From DRGT01 sp035685445 (lineage in GTDB: Archaea; Thermoproteota; Nitrososphaeria; Nitrososphaerales; Nitrosopumilaceae), in assembly GCA_035685445.1 (NCBI GenBank), contig DASSAK010000074.1, positions 1 through 64,000 of the forward strand: DNA of 64,000 nucleotides. The letters are read 5' to 3'. Positions 17,155 through 25,073 of this stretch are shown here, piece by piece. Within the stretch, counting starts at the first letter, position 1; every line of letters starts with the position of its first letter. A program made the translations under genes and the position numbers. The notes beneath the pieces are model-generated. The model was given only the letters and a program-made list of their open reading frames with translations, was not told the origin of the DNA and searched no databases.

Positions 17155-18312
17155 CTAAAAAAATTCAGATATTGTTTTTTGTTTCATTAATTGAATTATA
17201 GAACCATGTTCTAGCCATTCTTTTCTTGAAATACTCATTGGTTTTGAAGCAGTGTCTAACGCATTTTCAAAGCTTGAAACAATTACTGGACGTTGCTTCA
17301 TAGCTTCCCTTACTCCTTCCCTAATCTGCCATACTCCTACAGGAATTGCATATTCAGGACGAATCTCTCGCAGTACAAGCACTCCACTTTGAAGTTGATT
17401 TGTAACTAAGTGTTCAGCTACAGCTAACTTTGCTGAATAATACGCCCCTGCTATTTCAGGTGAATGATCAATGCCCCTTACATCTTCATGATCAGAGCCA
17501 AAACCTAAGGCGCCATTTGAATACCAGGCTTCGATCATTTCATACAACCACCTATGTGGAAACAACACTACTGAAAACAAATTACCTAAGTGTTCATAAT
17601 GATAAACTTCGTATCTATCAATTTCGGAAAAATCTAATACTTGCTGCACTAGATCATTTGAAATTATATCATCGGTAGCTGTGATTGACCAACGCGTAGG
17701 AACTAATTTTCTTTTCTTCCCCATCATACCAATGCTAAAACATTTTTGAATTTGTGAAATTTCTATTCCAGAATTATATAATTTTAGTACAGCATCATTA
17801 GCTAACAAATCTCTATCATAGTAAACCTTTTCGATTTTTCTTTCAGATGGAGAGTTTGAAAACTTTGCAGATTTTATTTCACCGATTGGGCCAAAGGGTG
17901 CATTATATCCATCAAGTAATCCTACAGAACTTGTAACTTTAGTAAATTTTACATCAGAATCTGTTGCACGTTCTGACATTGCGAGTTCCTGTAAGCTTTC
18001 AATATATCTTCCACTTGGATCATCTACAGGAATTTTTTGAATTCCACGAACTAGATTCAACCTGTAATTTACAATTTCATCAAGTGATTTTCCGGTCCAA
18101 CGTTCTGGCGCATCTAAAATTCCTGTATCACCATGAATTGGTGGCACCATTGGGCCAACATTCACTTTAGGATAATTATAAGTTCCAACAAAAACAGAAG
18201 GCGGGCTTGTTCCAGTTACATTGTCTGAAGAAAATAAATTCCCATATTTTGATAAATATTCATTCCATTTTGCTTCAATTGCTGTTCGAATATCTCGTGA
18301 AGAGGAAGCCAC
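17155..18312 (-). CDS. Nre family DNA repair protein
   Basis: A 385-residue archaeal Nre protein (former DUF650/DUF651). Blocks include SVFVGTYNYPKVNVGPM, DAPERWTGKSLDEIVNYR, LVPTRWSITATDD, YHYEHLGNLFSVVLFPHRW and YYSAKLAVAEHL. The last residues, QKTISEFF, form a PCNA-interacting peptide, as in the haloarchaeal NreA/NreB proteins that take part in DNA damage repair. There is no N-terminal zinc finger, unlike some members. It reads away from the inverted-repeat element at 18372, sharing a short divergent promoter region. Confidence 0.9.
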   Translation of the reverse strand: MASSSRDIRTAIEAKWNEYLSKYGNLFSSDNVTGTSPPSVFVGTYNYPKVNVGPMVPPIHGDTGILDAPERWTGKSLDEIVNYRLNLVRGIQKIPVDDPSGRYIESLQELAMSERATDSDVKFTKVTSSVGLLDGYNAPFGPIGEIKSAKFSNSPSERKIEKVYYDRDLLANDAVLKLYNSGIEISQIQKCFSIGMMGKKRKLVPTRWSITATDDIISNDLVQQVLDFSEIDRYEVYHYEHLGNLFSVVLFPHRWLYEMIEAWYSNGALGFGSDHEDVRGIDHSPEIAGAYYSAKLAVAEHLVTNQLQSGVLVLREIRPEYAIPVGVWQIREGVREAMKQRPVIVSSFENALDTASKPMSISRKEWLEHGSIIQLMKQKTISEFF

Positions 18313-18339
18313 TAGTAATTTTAGGCAAATTTTGTCGAA

Positions 18340-18350
18340 TTAAATATATT
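18340..18350. promoter_or_regulatory. TATA box between nre and the inverted-repeat element
   Basis: TTAAATATATT is the strongest box A-like run in this gap. Its centre is about 26 bp before 18372, the first base of the nested hairpin, the usual archaeal TATA-to-start distance. In the other direction it lies about 33 bp from the nre start codon, so it could serve nre, the element, or both. Confidence 0.4.
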
Positions 18351-18371
18351 GGATTAGCCATTGTGAACCTT

Positions 18372-18452
18372 TACTGTAAGGGGCAACATGCTAAAAATCC
18401 AGAACGATTAAACTCCCGTTCTAACGGCATTTGCCATTCTTCCCTTACAGTA
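18372..18452 (+). other. 81-bp nested inverted-repeat element (candidate structured RNA or MITE)
   Basis: The ends form a perfect 11-bp inverted repeat, TACTGTAAGGG (18372-18382) and CCCTTACAGTA (18442-18452). Inside are further paired blocks: GGCAA/TTGCC, ATGC/GCAT and AGAACG/CGTTCT, leaving asymmetric internal loops and a ten-base apical loop. A TATA-like box sits ~26 bp upstream and a T6 run follows at 18464-18469, consistent with a short plus-strand transcript. Alternatively the outer TA pairs are a target duplication around a small transposable element with CTGTAAGGG ends. The minus strand also holds a 30-codon open frame, probably by chance. No tRNA or known RNA fold fits. Confidence 0.45.
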
Positions 18453-18524
18453 TTCTTACACACTTTTTTGTATCTAATTTTGAGAAAAAATGAGATTTAA
18501 TACTAAATCCAACTCTTGTAATTT

Positions 18525-19445
18525 ATGGTTCAAAGAATTGTTTCATTTTTACCTAGTGCGACTGAATTAATCTACGAGCTTGGTTGCCAAGACAAATTGT
18601 TTGGTGTGACACATGAATGTCTTTATCCAGAGGATGCAAAATCAAAACCCAAAGTTATCAATACAGTAATTGATGGAAACTCCATGTCAAGCCCCGAAAT
18701 TGATAAAAAAACTTGTGAGTTAATGAAGCATGGAAAAGATATTTTCATTTTAGATGAGAATAATCTCAAAAAGGCATCACCAGATCTAATAGTTTGTCAA
18801 AATACTTGTGAGGTATGTGCAGCACATACAAATCAGATAGAGCAAGCATTTTTAATTTTAGAAAAAAAACCACAGATTCATTCTATTGATCCTCATAATC
18901 TAGAACAAATTCTTGAAAGCATAGTAACACTTTCAAAACTTGTTGGAAGAGAGAAAAAAGGCAAGCTATTACAAGAATCACTTAAAGAAAGAATTGAATT
19001 TGTACGAAGTCATACATTTGATGCGCATCCTAAGGTTCTTGCACTAGAATGGATAAAGCCATTTTTTACATCTGGCCACTGGGTACCAGAAATGATAGGG
19101 ATAGCTGGTGGAATAAATCTTGTAAGTAAAGTTGGGGAGCATTCAAGACGAATGGAGATGGATGAAGTTACAAAAGCAGATCCAGACATTATAATTTTGA
19201 TGCCTTGTGGTTTTGACACTAATAGAACAATTTCAGAATACAAGTTACATCTTAAAGATGACAAGAGTTGGAACGAGTTGAAAGCAGTACAAAACAAAAA
19301 TGTTTATGCAGTTGATGCAAACTCATATTTTTCAAAACCAAGCATTAGAACAATTACGGGTCTTGAGATTTTGGCTAAGATTCTTCATCCCGTAAAATTT
19401 GATCGAGTAAATACTCCAAAGAATTCTTTTAAAAAAATTAGATAA
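18525..19445 (+). CDS. BtuF-like cobalamin/siderophore-type binding protein without signal peptide
   Basis: A 306-residue protein of the type III periplasmic-binding fold: RIVSFLPSATELIYELG, LFGVTHECLYPEDA, PDLIVCQNTCEVCAAH, LALEWIKPFFTSGHWVPEMIGIAGG and PDIIILMPCGFD. These are BtuF/FepB-like motifs, but there is no signal peptide or lipobox, so it appears cytoplasmic or non-classically located. Such unsecreted forms are usually annotated as cobalamin-binding proteins. No BtuC/BtuD transporter lies next to it. The two cysteine-rich stretches may bind metal or corrinoid. The role is inferred. Confidence 0.8.
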   Translation: MVQRIVSFLPSATELIYELGCQDKLFGVTHECLYPEDAKSKPKVINTVIDGNSMSSPEIDKKTCELMKHGKDIFILDENNLKKASPDLIVCQNTCEVCAAHTNQIEQAFLILEKKPQIHSIDPHNLEQILESIVTLSKLVGREKKGKLLQESLKERIEFVRSHTFDAHPKVLALEWIKPFFTSGHWVPEMIGIAGGINLVSKVGEHSRRMEMDEVTKADPDIIILMPCGFDTNRTISEYKLHLKDDKSWNELKAVQNKNVYAVDANSYFSKPSIRTITGLEILAKILHPVKFDRVNTPKNSFKKIR

Positions 19446-19467
19446 TTCCCAGAACTATCTTTCTTCA

Positions 19468-19515
19468 GATTCGTCCAATTCCTCAGTTTCTGAGGTGCTG
19501 CGATTTGGACGAATC
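19468..19515 (+). other. Two-tier hairpin downstream of the BtuF-like gene
   Basis: A perfect 11-bp inverted repeat, GATTCGTCCAA (19468-19478) with TTGGACGAATC (19505-19515), encloses a second perfect hairpin CCTCAG-TTT-CTGAGG (19481-19495), leaving a 2-by-9 asymmetric internal loop. It lies 22 bp past the stop in a 221-bp convergent gap. No T-run follows directly; T-rich DNA comes about 60 bp later. It may be a 3'-end structure protecting or ending the transcript, or an independent small RNA. Confidence 0.4.
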
Positions 19516-19666
19516 GGGACGTATATTATCGACAATGATAACAAGTGAAAAAGGACAGAAATAGATTTCAAGGTTACTAATCTTTGGTCTTTTTGTTCAA
19601 TTTTTCTTAATTTATCAAGATCATGTAAAAGACAGGTGCTAAATTGAGTAACTTGGCAAAAATGAC

Positions 19667-20089
19667 TTAACCGAATTTTTTGATTTCCTGTAAAGCCTCA
19701 TCAATTAAAGGAAGATCAAATTGAAGGTTTTTTGGTTCATCAAATAATTCTAGATATCTTTCATGCATTGTTTCGCCAATTTTTTCAATATCAACTTTGT
19801 AACAAGTTAAAGCTTTTTCAATTAATGGGACTTCAAATTCAACTTGATTCATCATTTTGGGATCACTTTTTCCTGCATTGATTATTTTAATCACAACATC
19901 AACTTTTTGTGCAGTTTTTTTACCTTCTTCAGCTACAAGCATCCTCAGATTCATTGCAGATTCTTGCAACTGTGGGTCATTTCCAACAGTTGAAACTCGT
20001 TTTCTATAATGATTGAGTGCTTTGAGGACAATAGCATGCCCTCTACCTCTAAGATAAATTCCTCCAAGCCAACTTTTTCCTGACATCAA
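19667..20089 (-). CDS. Hypothetical helical protein (140 aa)
   Basis: A soluble protein with predicted helices throughout and no membrane segment or metal site. It opens MMSGKSWLGGIYLRGRGHAIV and has two similar short blocks, FEVPLIEKAL and FDLPLIDEAL, near 85 and 125, hinting at an internal repeat. It is the most distal of three minus-strand genes after the DsbA-like pair, with a 35-bp gap from it. Not recognised. Confidence 0.65.
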   Translation of the reverse strand: MMSGKSWLGGIYLRGRGHAIVLKALNHYRKRVSTVGNDPQLQESAMNLRMLVAEEGKKTAQKVDVVIKIINAGKSDPKMMNQVEFEVPLIEKALTCYKVDIEKIGETMHERYLELFDEPKNLQFDLPLIDEALQEIKKFG

Positions 20090-20124
20090 ATTACATAAAA
20101 TGAACTAGAATTTAAAAGGAAAAA

Positions 20125-20604
20125 TTATGACTTGTTGAGCTGGCATTCGATTTTCAACGATCGAGTTGTGGTATAATATACAAAAACCAACAAAGCTATA
20201 GCGCCTATTCTAAGGGGAATTTCATAGTTTGTTAGGAATGAAGTTGTTACCGCGCCAACTGTTCCAAAAGTTGAGATTACTGCAAAACCTATTGGTCCAC
20301 AACTACAAACTCCTGCAGCAGCACCAATAATACTTCCAAAAATACTACCACTCATTTTTCTTTTAGATGCACGCATGATGTGGATTCTGTAAATGTTCAT
20401 TGGAACCACTAATCCGGATAATGCAGAAACGATAACGATCAATGCTAGTCCAAATTCACTTCCCTGAGGAAGATGAGCAACAACATATGGTTCCAGAAAA
20501 ATGTATTCAGAAATTATTGATAATGGAATAAGCAATCCAACAAAAATTGCAACAGCTAAAACAATGTACAACTTGTTTGAGAAAACCAGCTTGATTATTT
20601 CCAT
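20125..20604 (-). CDS. Four-helix membrane protein with CSCGP motif, partner of DsbA-like protein
   Basis: A 159-residue integral membrane protein with about four membrane segments (11-30, 51-68, 88-112, 130-148). A conserved-looking GVCSCGPIGFAVI puts C100 and C102 at the membrane edge. Its ATG follows the stop of the DsbA-like gene with no gap (TAAATG), so the two are translationally coupled. A membrane partner that reoxidises or reduces the thioredoxin-fold protein, analogous to DsbB, VKOR or CcdA, is an attractive inference. It does not match those families by motif. Confidence 0.65.
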   Translation of the reverse strand: MEIIKLVFSNKLYIVLAVAIFVGLLIPLSIISEYIFLEPYVVAHLPQGSEFGLALIVIVSALSGLVVPMNIYRIHIMRASKRKMSGSIFGSIIGAAAGVCSCGPIGFAVISTFGTVGAVTTSFLTNYEIPLRIGAIALLVFVYYTTTRSLKIECQLNKS

Positions 20605-21270
20605 TTAAATCATAGAGTCGATTACTTTCTTAAAAACAGAGTATGGTTGAGCACCTGTAATTTTTTGTTGATTTCCTTCAGAGTCAATTATGAAGAAAGT
20701 TGGAGTAGCGCTTGCGCCTTGTTTTCTAGCTTCATCAATATTATAGGAAACCCGCTTTGAATATTTTCCAGAATCCAAACAGCTCTCGAATAATTCCATA
20801 TCTAAGCCCAAACTAAAAGCAAATGCCTTTAGCCTCTCAGAATTTGCCCAACCATTGTCAATGTGCTCTTGTGAATTGTATAAAATATTGTGATAATCCC
20901 AGTATTTTCCTTGATCCTCAGCGCAATACGTTGCTTGAGCTGCTTTTGGTGAATCTCTACCTAAAAATGCCAAATCCACAAAGACAAGATTGGCTTTTCC
21001 ATTATCAATAAAATCTTGAACTATTGAGGGTTTTGTTTCATGAAACCATCTGTAACACATTTCACACTGATAATCACCGAATTCTACAATAGTAATTGGT
21101 GAATCAGGATTTCCTAAGATTGGTGATCCCATTGCTGTTGAAATGCCCCCATGCATTCTTTGCATATCTAGATTAACAGTTTCTGAACCAAATTGAGATG
21201 CAGATATGGTAATTATACCAATTACAACCGCAGCAACAATACTACCGATAATGACACCTTTCTTTACCAT
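20605..21270 (-). CDS. DsbA-like extracytoplasmic thiol oxidoreductase
   Basis: A 221-residue protein anchored by an N-terminal membrane segment (about 6-24). It has the DsbA/thioredoxin fold: ITIVEFGDYQCEMCYRWF with active site C69-E-M-C72, an inserted helical domain (QATYCAEDQGKYWDYH) and the cis-Pro loop SATPTFFIID near the end. Such proteins form or isomerise disulfides in exported proteins. It is the first gene of an operon with the CSCGP membrane protein, so a redox pair at the outer face of the membrane is likely. Confidence 0.9.
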   Translation of the reverse strand: MVKKGVIIGSIVAAVVIGIITISASQFGSETVNLDMQRMHGGISTAMGSPILGNPDSPITIVEFGDYQCEMCYRWFHETKPSIVQDFIDNGKANLVFVDLAFLGRDSPKAAQATYCAEDQGKYWDYHNILYNSQEHIDNGWANSERLKAFAFSLGLDMELFESCLDSGKYSKRVSYNIDEARKQGASATPTFFIIDSEGNQQKITGAQPYSVFKKVIDSMI

Positions 21271-21320
21271 CTAAGTTCAAAATTTTCTCGATAATTTAAA
21301 AGATTTCTTCCAAATTGTTT

Positions 21321-21494
21321 CTACTTTCTTCTAAATAACTTGGTAATTTTATCTACTACCACATCTAAGGGACAAGATTCACATGAGGTAGATGAGTGGT
21401 TTTCAAAATGCTTTTCAAATTTTTCTCTAGATTCAAAAACGGCATCGCATTTTTCACAATAAATTTTGCTTATGTTATTTTTTGAATCATCCAT
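21321..21494 (-). CDS. Small C2H2 zinc finger protein (57 aa)
   Basis: The protein from MDDSKNN holds a classic C2H2 finger, YCEKCDAVFESREKFEKHFENH, followed by a CESC pair and a basic tail ending FRRK. A longer reading from 21527 adds 11 residues but would reach into the divergent promoter; the ATG at 21494 leaves 51 bp to the next gene. It could bind nucleic acid or protein. One of three C2H2-type genes within 7 kb. Confidence 0.65.
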   Translation of the reverse strand: MDDSKNNISKIYCEKCDAVFESREKFEKHFENHSSTSCESCPLDVVVDKITKLFRRK

Positions 21495-21545
21495 ATCACT
21501 AGTTTGCAACTCAGAGCTTATAAACATCTTGCCAGAAGTTTAATA

Positions 21546-21845
21546 GTGTACAATCGATTTTTTGACAAACTGGTTACTGGATTTTTTATTATGGTTTTTG
21601 GGATATTGTGGTTTTTTAGTACAAGGTATTATGAAAAGCCAAAAAAATATTCATTAATAGTCTACGATGTTTTTGGAAATCAAAATATACTTGATGGGTT
21701 AAGAACAGAATTCCAAACAAAACAAGTTGCAACCAGTTTTCAAAAATATTATCAAAAAATGTTTCCACAATACGGTTTTTCCATATCAACAGAACTTCCA
21801 TGTAATGGAAAAAGAAGAGTTTTTAGTATCTTAAATCACATATAG
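21546..21845 (+). CDS. Small membrane protein (99 aa)
   Basis: Starting at GTG 21546, the protein has one transmembrane segment (about 9-26, VTGFFIMVFGILWFFS) followed by a basic, mixed alpha/beta domain (KKYSLIVYDVFGNQNILDGLRTEF and later PQYGFSISTELPC). The frame extends further upstream, but that part overlaps the divergent zinc-finger gene. Its 3' end overlaps the convergent C2H2 gene by ten bases. No family recognised. Confidence 0.5.
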   Translation: MYNRFFDKLVTGFFIMVFGILWFFSTRYYEKPKKYSLIVYDVFGNQNILDGLRTEFQTKQVATSFQKYYQKMFPQYGFSISTELPCNGKRRVFSILNHI

Positions 21846-22204
21846 TGAATTTTTTGATGATTGTTATGTTCTACTTCATATTGAGTTACAAATCCACAAT
21901 GGGCACACGAATACATCTTTGCAACAGGTTTTGTCTCTCTCTCAATTGTTTTACCAGTCACGGATTTTATTAATATGAGATTAGAACTTGATATCACTGC
22001 AAAGTTTCTAGATTCTCCAATTGAGTCTAAAAATTCCTTGATTGCTACAATTACCTCATTTTTATCAACAGCATTCTGATCTTCAATTGGGGATAAAGTA
22101 AATTCATGAATTTTTAATGTGGGAACGGCAGCTACTTGGTCTGAGACATAAATGAGTAATTCATGTTTTATGGGTTCGATCTCACTACAATCAATTGTCA
22201 GCAT
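21836..22204 (-). CDS. Hypothetical protein with C-terminal C2H2 zinc finger
   Basis: A 122-residue protein. The first ~90 residues form an unrecognised alpha/beta domain (LTIDCSEIEPIKHELLIYVS, VIVAIKEFLDSIGESRNFAV). The end is a C2H2 finger, YSCAHCGFVTQYEVEHNNHQKIH. With the zinc-finger gene at 21321 and the CAP fusion at 15307 it makes a local trio of C2H2 proteins, a motif otherwise rather rare in prokaryotes. Function unknown; nucleic-acid or protein binding is possible. Confidence 0.65.
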   Translation of the reverse strand: MLTIDCSEIEPIKHELLIYVSDQVAAVPTLKIHEFTLSPIEDQNAVDKNEVIVAIKEFLDSIGESRNFAVISSSNLILIKSVTGKTIERETKPVAKMYSCAHCGFVTQYEVEHNNHQKIHYM

Positions 22205-22291
22205 ACTATAGTATCAAAATTTCAATATTTTAGTTTAACAGAGAGAAGATTTTATGACGGAATTATTCACATACCTTTGCATAATTTAGGT

Positions 22292-22678
22292 ATGAAGGAT
22301 TCAGAAACATTTGGAGTTGAAAAGGGCTCTGGAAGCCAAGTTGTCTCATGGTTAAATGAGCAAGCAAAAAAATCGAAATCAAAATTTGAAGCAAGACTCT
22401 ATGGTTATAATATTTCAACAAAAAATTTTGGCGAATTTGAAATGTTTTCATGGATAGGAGATGTTCAAATTGCAAGAAAACTTGTTGTTAAAGCAAGTAA
22501 ACGTTTCAAAGTAAAAGTAATTGAAGGAGGTTACAAGCCTAAAGAAAGAACATTTACATTAAAACAATCAGATTATGCAATGGTTAGAAAAGGAGATAAG
22601 GTTATTGGGCATCTAGAGTTTGAAACGTCCAGACTAGGCTTTAAAAAATGGAAGTTAAAAGATGAAGAAAGAAGATAA
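22292..22678 (+). CDS. Hypothetical protein (128 aa)
   Basis: A basic, soluble protein from MKDSETFGVEKGSG. The stretch ARLYGYNISTKNFGEFEMFSW and a Lys-rich C-terminus (RLGFKKWKLKDEERR) stand out. The reading frame continues upstream to 22163, but that would overlap the divergent C2H2 gene, so the ATG at 22292 is chosen. Its end overlaps the next gene by 17 bases, which suggests an operon with the two dehydrogenases that follow. Not recognised. Confidence 0.6.
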   Translation: MKDSETFGVEKGSGSQVVSWLNEQAKKSKSKFEARLYGYNISTKNFGEFEMFSWIGDVQIARKLVVKASKRFKVKVIEGGYKPKERTFTLKQSDYAMVRKGDKVIGHLEFETSRLGFKKWKLKDEERR

Positions 22679-23561
22679 AATTGGATTAGTTGGGTCAGGC
22701 ATGCTTGGAAATGCAGCAGGATTACATTTGCTTGAATCTGGATTCTCATTAACAGTGTACAACAGGACTAGAGAAAAAACTGCAGAGTTACAAAAAAATG
22801 GCGCAACAGTTGTTGATAGTCCCAAAAGGGTTGCAGAGTTATCAGATTTTGTCATTACCTGTGTTAAAGATGCTAATGCTTTAAGACAAGTTTCCTTTGA
22901 AAATAATGGCATCGTTAAAAGAAAACACAATGACCTAACGGTGGCAGATATGAGCACTATCAACCCAATTGAATCAAGAAAAATTGCAAGTAAATTCAAA
23001 GAGAACGACATAATTATGCTTGATTCCCCCGTTATGGGCGGCCCAAACGTAGCAATTAATGGAAAACTAGTAGTAATGGTATCAGGTGACGAACGCGCAT
23101 TTAACAAATTCAAAAATGTTTTTGAGGCAATTGGAAATCAAGTTTTTTTCCTAGGAAAAAATGGAATCGCACATTCTGTAAAACTTGCAATGAATCTTCA
23201 AATTGCAATGCTAGCTCTTGCACTCTCTGAAGGAATAACTTTAGCTAGAGCAACAGCCGTGCAACCAGATGTATTTTTGAAAATTCTCAATTCAACTTAT
23301 TTTAAAACAGGGATGAGTGAAAACAAGGCCTTCAAAATGATAAAAGATGAATTCAAACCAACCTTTACTCTAAATAATTTAAAAAAAGATCTCAGTACAA
23401 TTAACGAAACGGCTAAGTCTTTTGGAGTTAAACTTCCAATGAGCACAATGGCAGAAGAAATCTACAAAAAAGCTATTGAAAATGGATTTGGCGATCTAGA
23501 TTATACTGGTATTTTGGCTTACCTAAAACAAGCTACAAAAGTAGCAAATTTACAAAATTAA
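22662..23561 (+). CDS. 3-hydroxyisobutyrate dehydrogenase-family NAD(P)-dependent oxidoreductase
   Basis: A 299-residue beta-hydroxyacid dehydrogenase. The N-terminal Rossmann motif is GLVGSGMLGNAAG; the substrate signature appears as LDSPVMGGPNVAINGKLVVM; the catalytic lysine helix is GIAHSVKLAMNLQI. The family includes 3-hydroxyisobutyrate and tartronate-semialdehyde dehydrogenases and glyoxylate/succinic-semialdehyde reductases. The substrate cannot be told from sequence. It is followed after 16 bp by an SDR gene, probably in one transcript. Confidence 0.88.
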   Translation: MKKEDKIGLVGSGMLGNAAGLHLLESGFSLTVYNRTREKTAELQKNGATVVDSPKRVAELSDFVITCVKDANALRQVSFENNGIVKRKHNDLTVADMSTINPIESRKIASKFKENDIIMLDSPVMGGPNVAINGKLVVMVSGDERAFNKFKNVFEAIGNQVFFLGKNGIAHSVKLAMNLQIAMLALALSEGITLARATAVQPDVFLKILNSTYFKTGMSENKAFKMIKDEFKPTFTLNNLKKDLSTINETAKSFGVKLPMSTMAEEIYKKAIENGFGDLDYTGILAYLKQATKVANLQN

Positions 23562-23577
23562 TTTAAGACAAGAAGTT

Positions 23578-24351
23578 ATGCATAAAATCATGCGACTCCA
23601 AGATAAAGTTGCAATTGTAACAGGTGCATCAAGTGATATTGGTGCAAGTATTGTAAAGCGATTTGTTGAGGAAGGAGCAATTGTTGTCCTCTTAGGAAGA
23701 AAGTTGGAATCTTTAGAAAAAATTCGAAATCAATTAGGTAATGAAGAGAATGCTGTTTCAATGACTTGCGATATTACAGACGAAGCACAGATTTTCCAAA
23801 CAGTTGATCAAGTTATGGACAAATATGGAAGGATTGACATTCTTGTAAATGGGGCAGGTGCACTAAATGATCCAATTCACTTTCATGAAATGTCAGATTC
23901 TGAAATTAAAAAAATGATTGATGTAAATATTCATGGAGTTTTCAAACCAACAAAAGCGGTACTTGGAAAAATGAGCGAAGTAAAAAATGGTGTAATTATA
24001 AACATTGGATCAATTTCAAGTGAAAGAGCTATACCGAGAGTGCACCTGGCAGTTTATTCAGCTACTAAAGCTGCTGTTAGCATGTTTACAAAAGCAATAG
24101 CAGTTGAATATGCAAGAAAAAATATTCGCTGTAACTGCATCAATCCAGGAATAATTAATTCTGGTATGATCAAACCATATCTTGAGGATCCTAATGCAAG
24201 AAAAGTTCTAGAAGATAGGTTGCCACTAAATCGAGTAGGTGAACCAATTGATGTTGCTAATGCTGTTTTATTTATGGCATCAGATGAAGCAAATTGGATT
24301 ACTGGAACGATTCTAGATGTTGATGGTGGAAAATCAGCTTCAGAAGCCTAA
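23578..24351 (+). CDS. Short-chain dehydrogenase/reductase (SDR)
   Basis: A 257-residue classical SDR with cofactor motif TGASSDIGAS, NNAG-equivalent LVNGAGALND, catalytic Ser in IGSISS, catalytic YSATK, and C-terminal GTILDVDGG. Homology is to 3-oxoacyl-ACP reductase (FabG)/glucose dehydrogenase-type enzymes, but archaea lack a standard fatty-acid cycle, so the substrate is open. The in-frame ATG at 23590 (MRLQDKVAIVTG) may be the true start. It overlaps the convergent DUF99 gene by four bases. Confidence 0.9.
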   Translation: MHKIMRLQDKVAIVTGASSDIGASIVKRFVEEGAIVVLLGRKLESLEKIRNQLGNEENAVSMTCDITDEAQIFQTVDQVMDKYGRIDILVNGAGALNDPIHFHEMSDSEIKKMIDVNIHGVFKPTKAVLGKMSEVKNGVIINIGSISSERAIPRVHLAVYSATKAAVSMFTKAIAVEYARKNIRCNCINPGIINSGMIKPYLEDPNARKVLEDRLPLNRVGEPIDVANAVLFMASDEANWITGTILDVDGGKSASEA

Positions 24352-24917
24352 TCATTAAGTAATGTTTTTGCAAGCAGTTGTGCAATCCTAAGTGGTTCTG
24401 GTAATGCACCTTGTAAAGTAAGATCATTAAGAAGATGTTTTACATGGGATAATTCACATCCTTCCTTTCTAACAAAGACATCAAAAGATGTTTTAAGATT
24501 AATCTTTTCTCTATCTCCAAGTTTTCTGTATTCATTAATTTTTTCTTTCCATGTATCTGGAAAATGATGTTTTATGGAACTTTCAATGCCTTGAGAGTTC
24601 TGATATGTTACACCAATTACTGGCATCTGCAGTCTTTCATGAATTTTTTTTATATCAACCATATTATACATCGATATAATAATTCCAGAAATCAAAATGT
24701 AGCTAATATCAGGCCGATCAAGTTTTTCATGCATTTTGATAATTTCATTGGTGGCATCGTTTCCTGAAATTGTAGCACTGCCAAAAACAAATCCATCTAT
24801 AACAAAATCTCTACGCATTACAATACCTGCAAGAATTGATTTTTTAGAATCTTGCTTGAAGCTTTCTGCAATAGCTAACCCACGTAGTCCTTTTTTTTCA
24901 AGTCGAAGGTTTCTCAT
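24348..24917 (-). CDS. DUF99 (UPF0215) family protein
   Basis: A 189-residue protein conserved across archaea, with GLRGLAIAESF, KSILAGIVMRRDFVIDGFVFG, ISYILISGIIISMYNMVD and MPVIGVTY. Structures of DUF99 proteins have an endonuclease V-like RNase H fold, but the function is not established. The ATG at 24917 is preceded by GAGGAG, a good ribosome-binding site, and overlaps the stop of a 35-codon membrane micro-gene (ATGA), so I reject the longer upstream start. Confidence 0.85.
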   Translation of the reverse strand: MRNLRLEKKGLRGLAIAESFKQDSKKSILAGIVMRRDFVIDGFVFGSATISGNDATNEIIKMHEKLDRPDISYILISGIIISMYNMVDIKKIHERLQMPVIGVTYQNSQGIESSIKHHFPDTWKEKINEYRKLGDREKINLKTSFDVFVRKEGCELSHVKHLLNDLTLQGALPEPLRIAQLLAKTLLND

Positions 24918-25021
24918 TTTTTTCTCCTCAAAAAAGCCATGTAGCTCAAACCGGAAACTACAATAATTATTCCTGTCAACAAGGACCAAAAAGTAAACGG
25001 AATTAGATCAGATTCTGCCAT
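24914..25021 (-). CDS. 35-aa single-pass membrane micro-protein coupled to DUF99
   Basis: A short frame from ATG 25021, beginning MAESDLIPFTFWSLLTG, with one transmembrane helix (about 11-30) and a basic stop-transfer end, LRRKK. Its TGA overlaps the DUF99 start codon in an ATGA arrangement, a typical sign of translational coupling, and a GAGGAG sequence lies within its last codons. Good topology and coupling favour a real gene; no homology can be claimed. Confidence 0.5.
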   Translation of the reverse strand: MAESDLIPFTFWSLLTGIIIVVSGLSYMAFLRRKK

Positions 25022-25073
25022 CTATTAGTTTCTAAAGTTAAACATCTAAATACATTTGAAACTGACGGATTTT

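Noticed and set aside
18372..18452. tRNA-like gene or a real 30-codon minus-strand protein
   Set aside because: No T-arm consensus or seven-base anticodon loop is present. The minus-strand frame (starting GTG) is short enough to be chance; kept only as an alternative to the RNA/MITE reading.
18207..18500. Plus-strand 97-codon open frame between nre and the BtuF-like gene
   Set aside because: It begins antisense to nre and runs through the inverted-repeat element; composition is Leu/His/Ile-rich noise.
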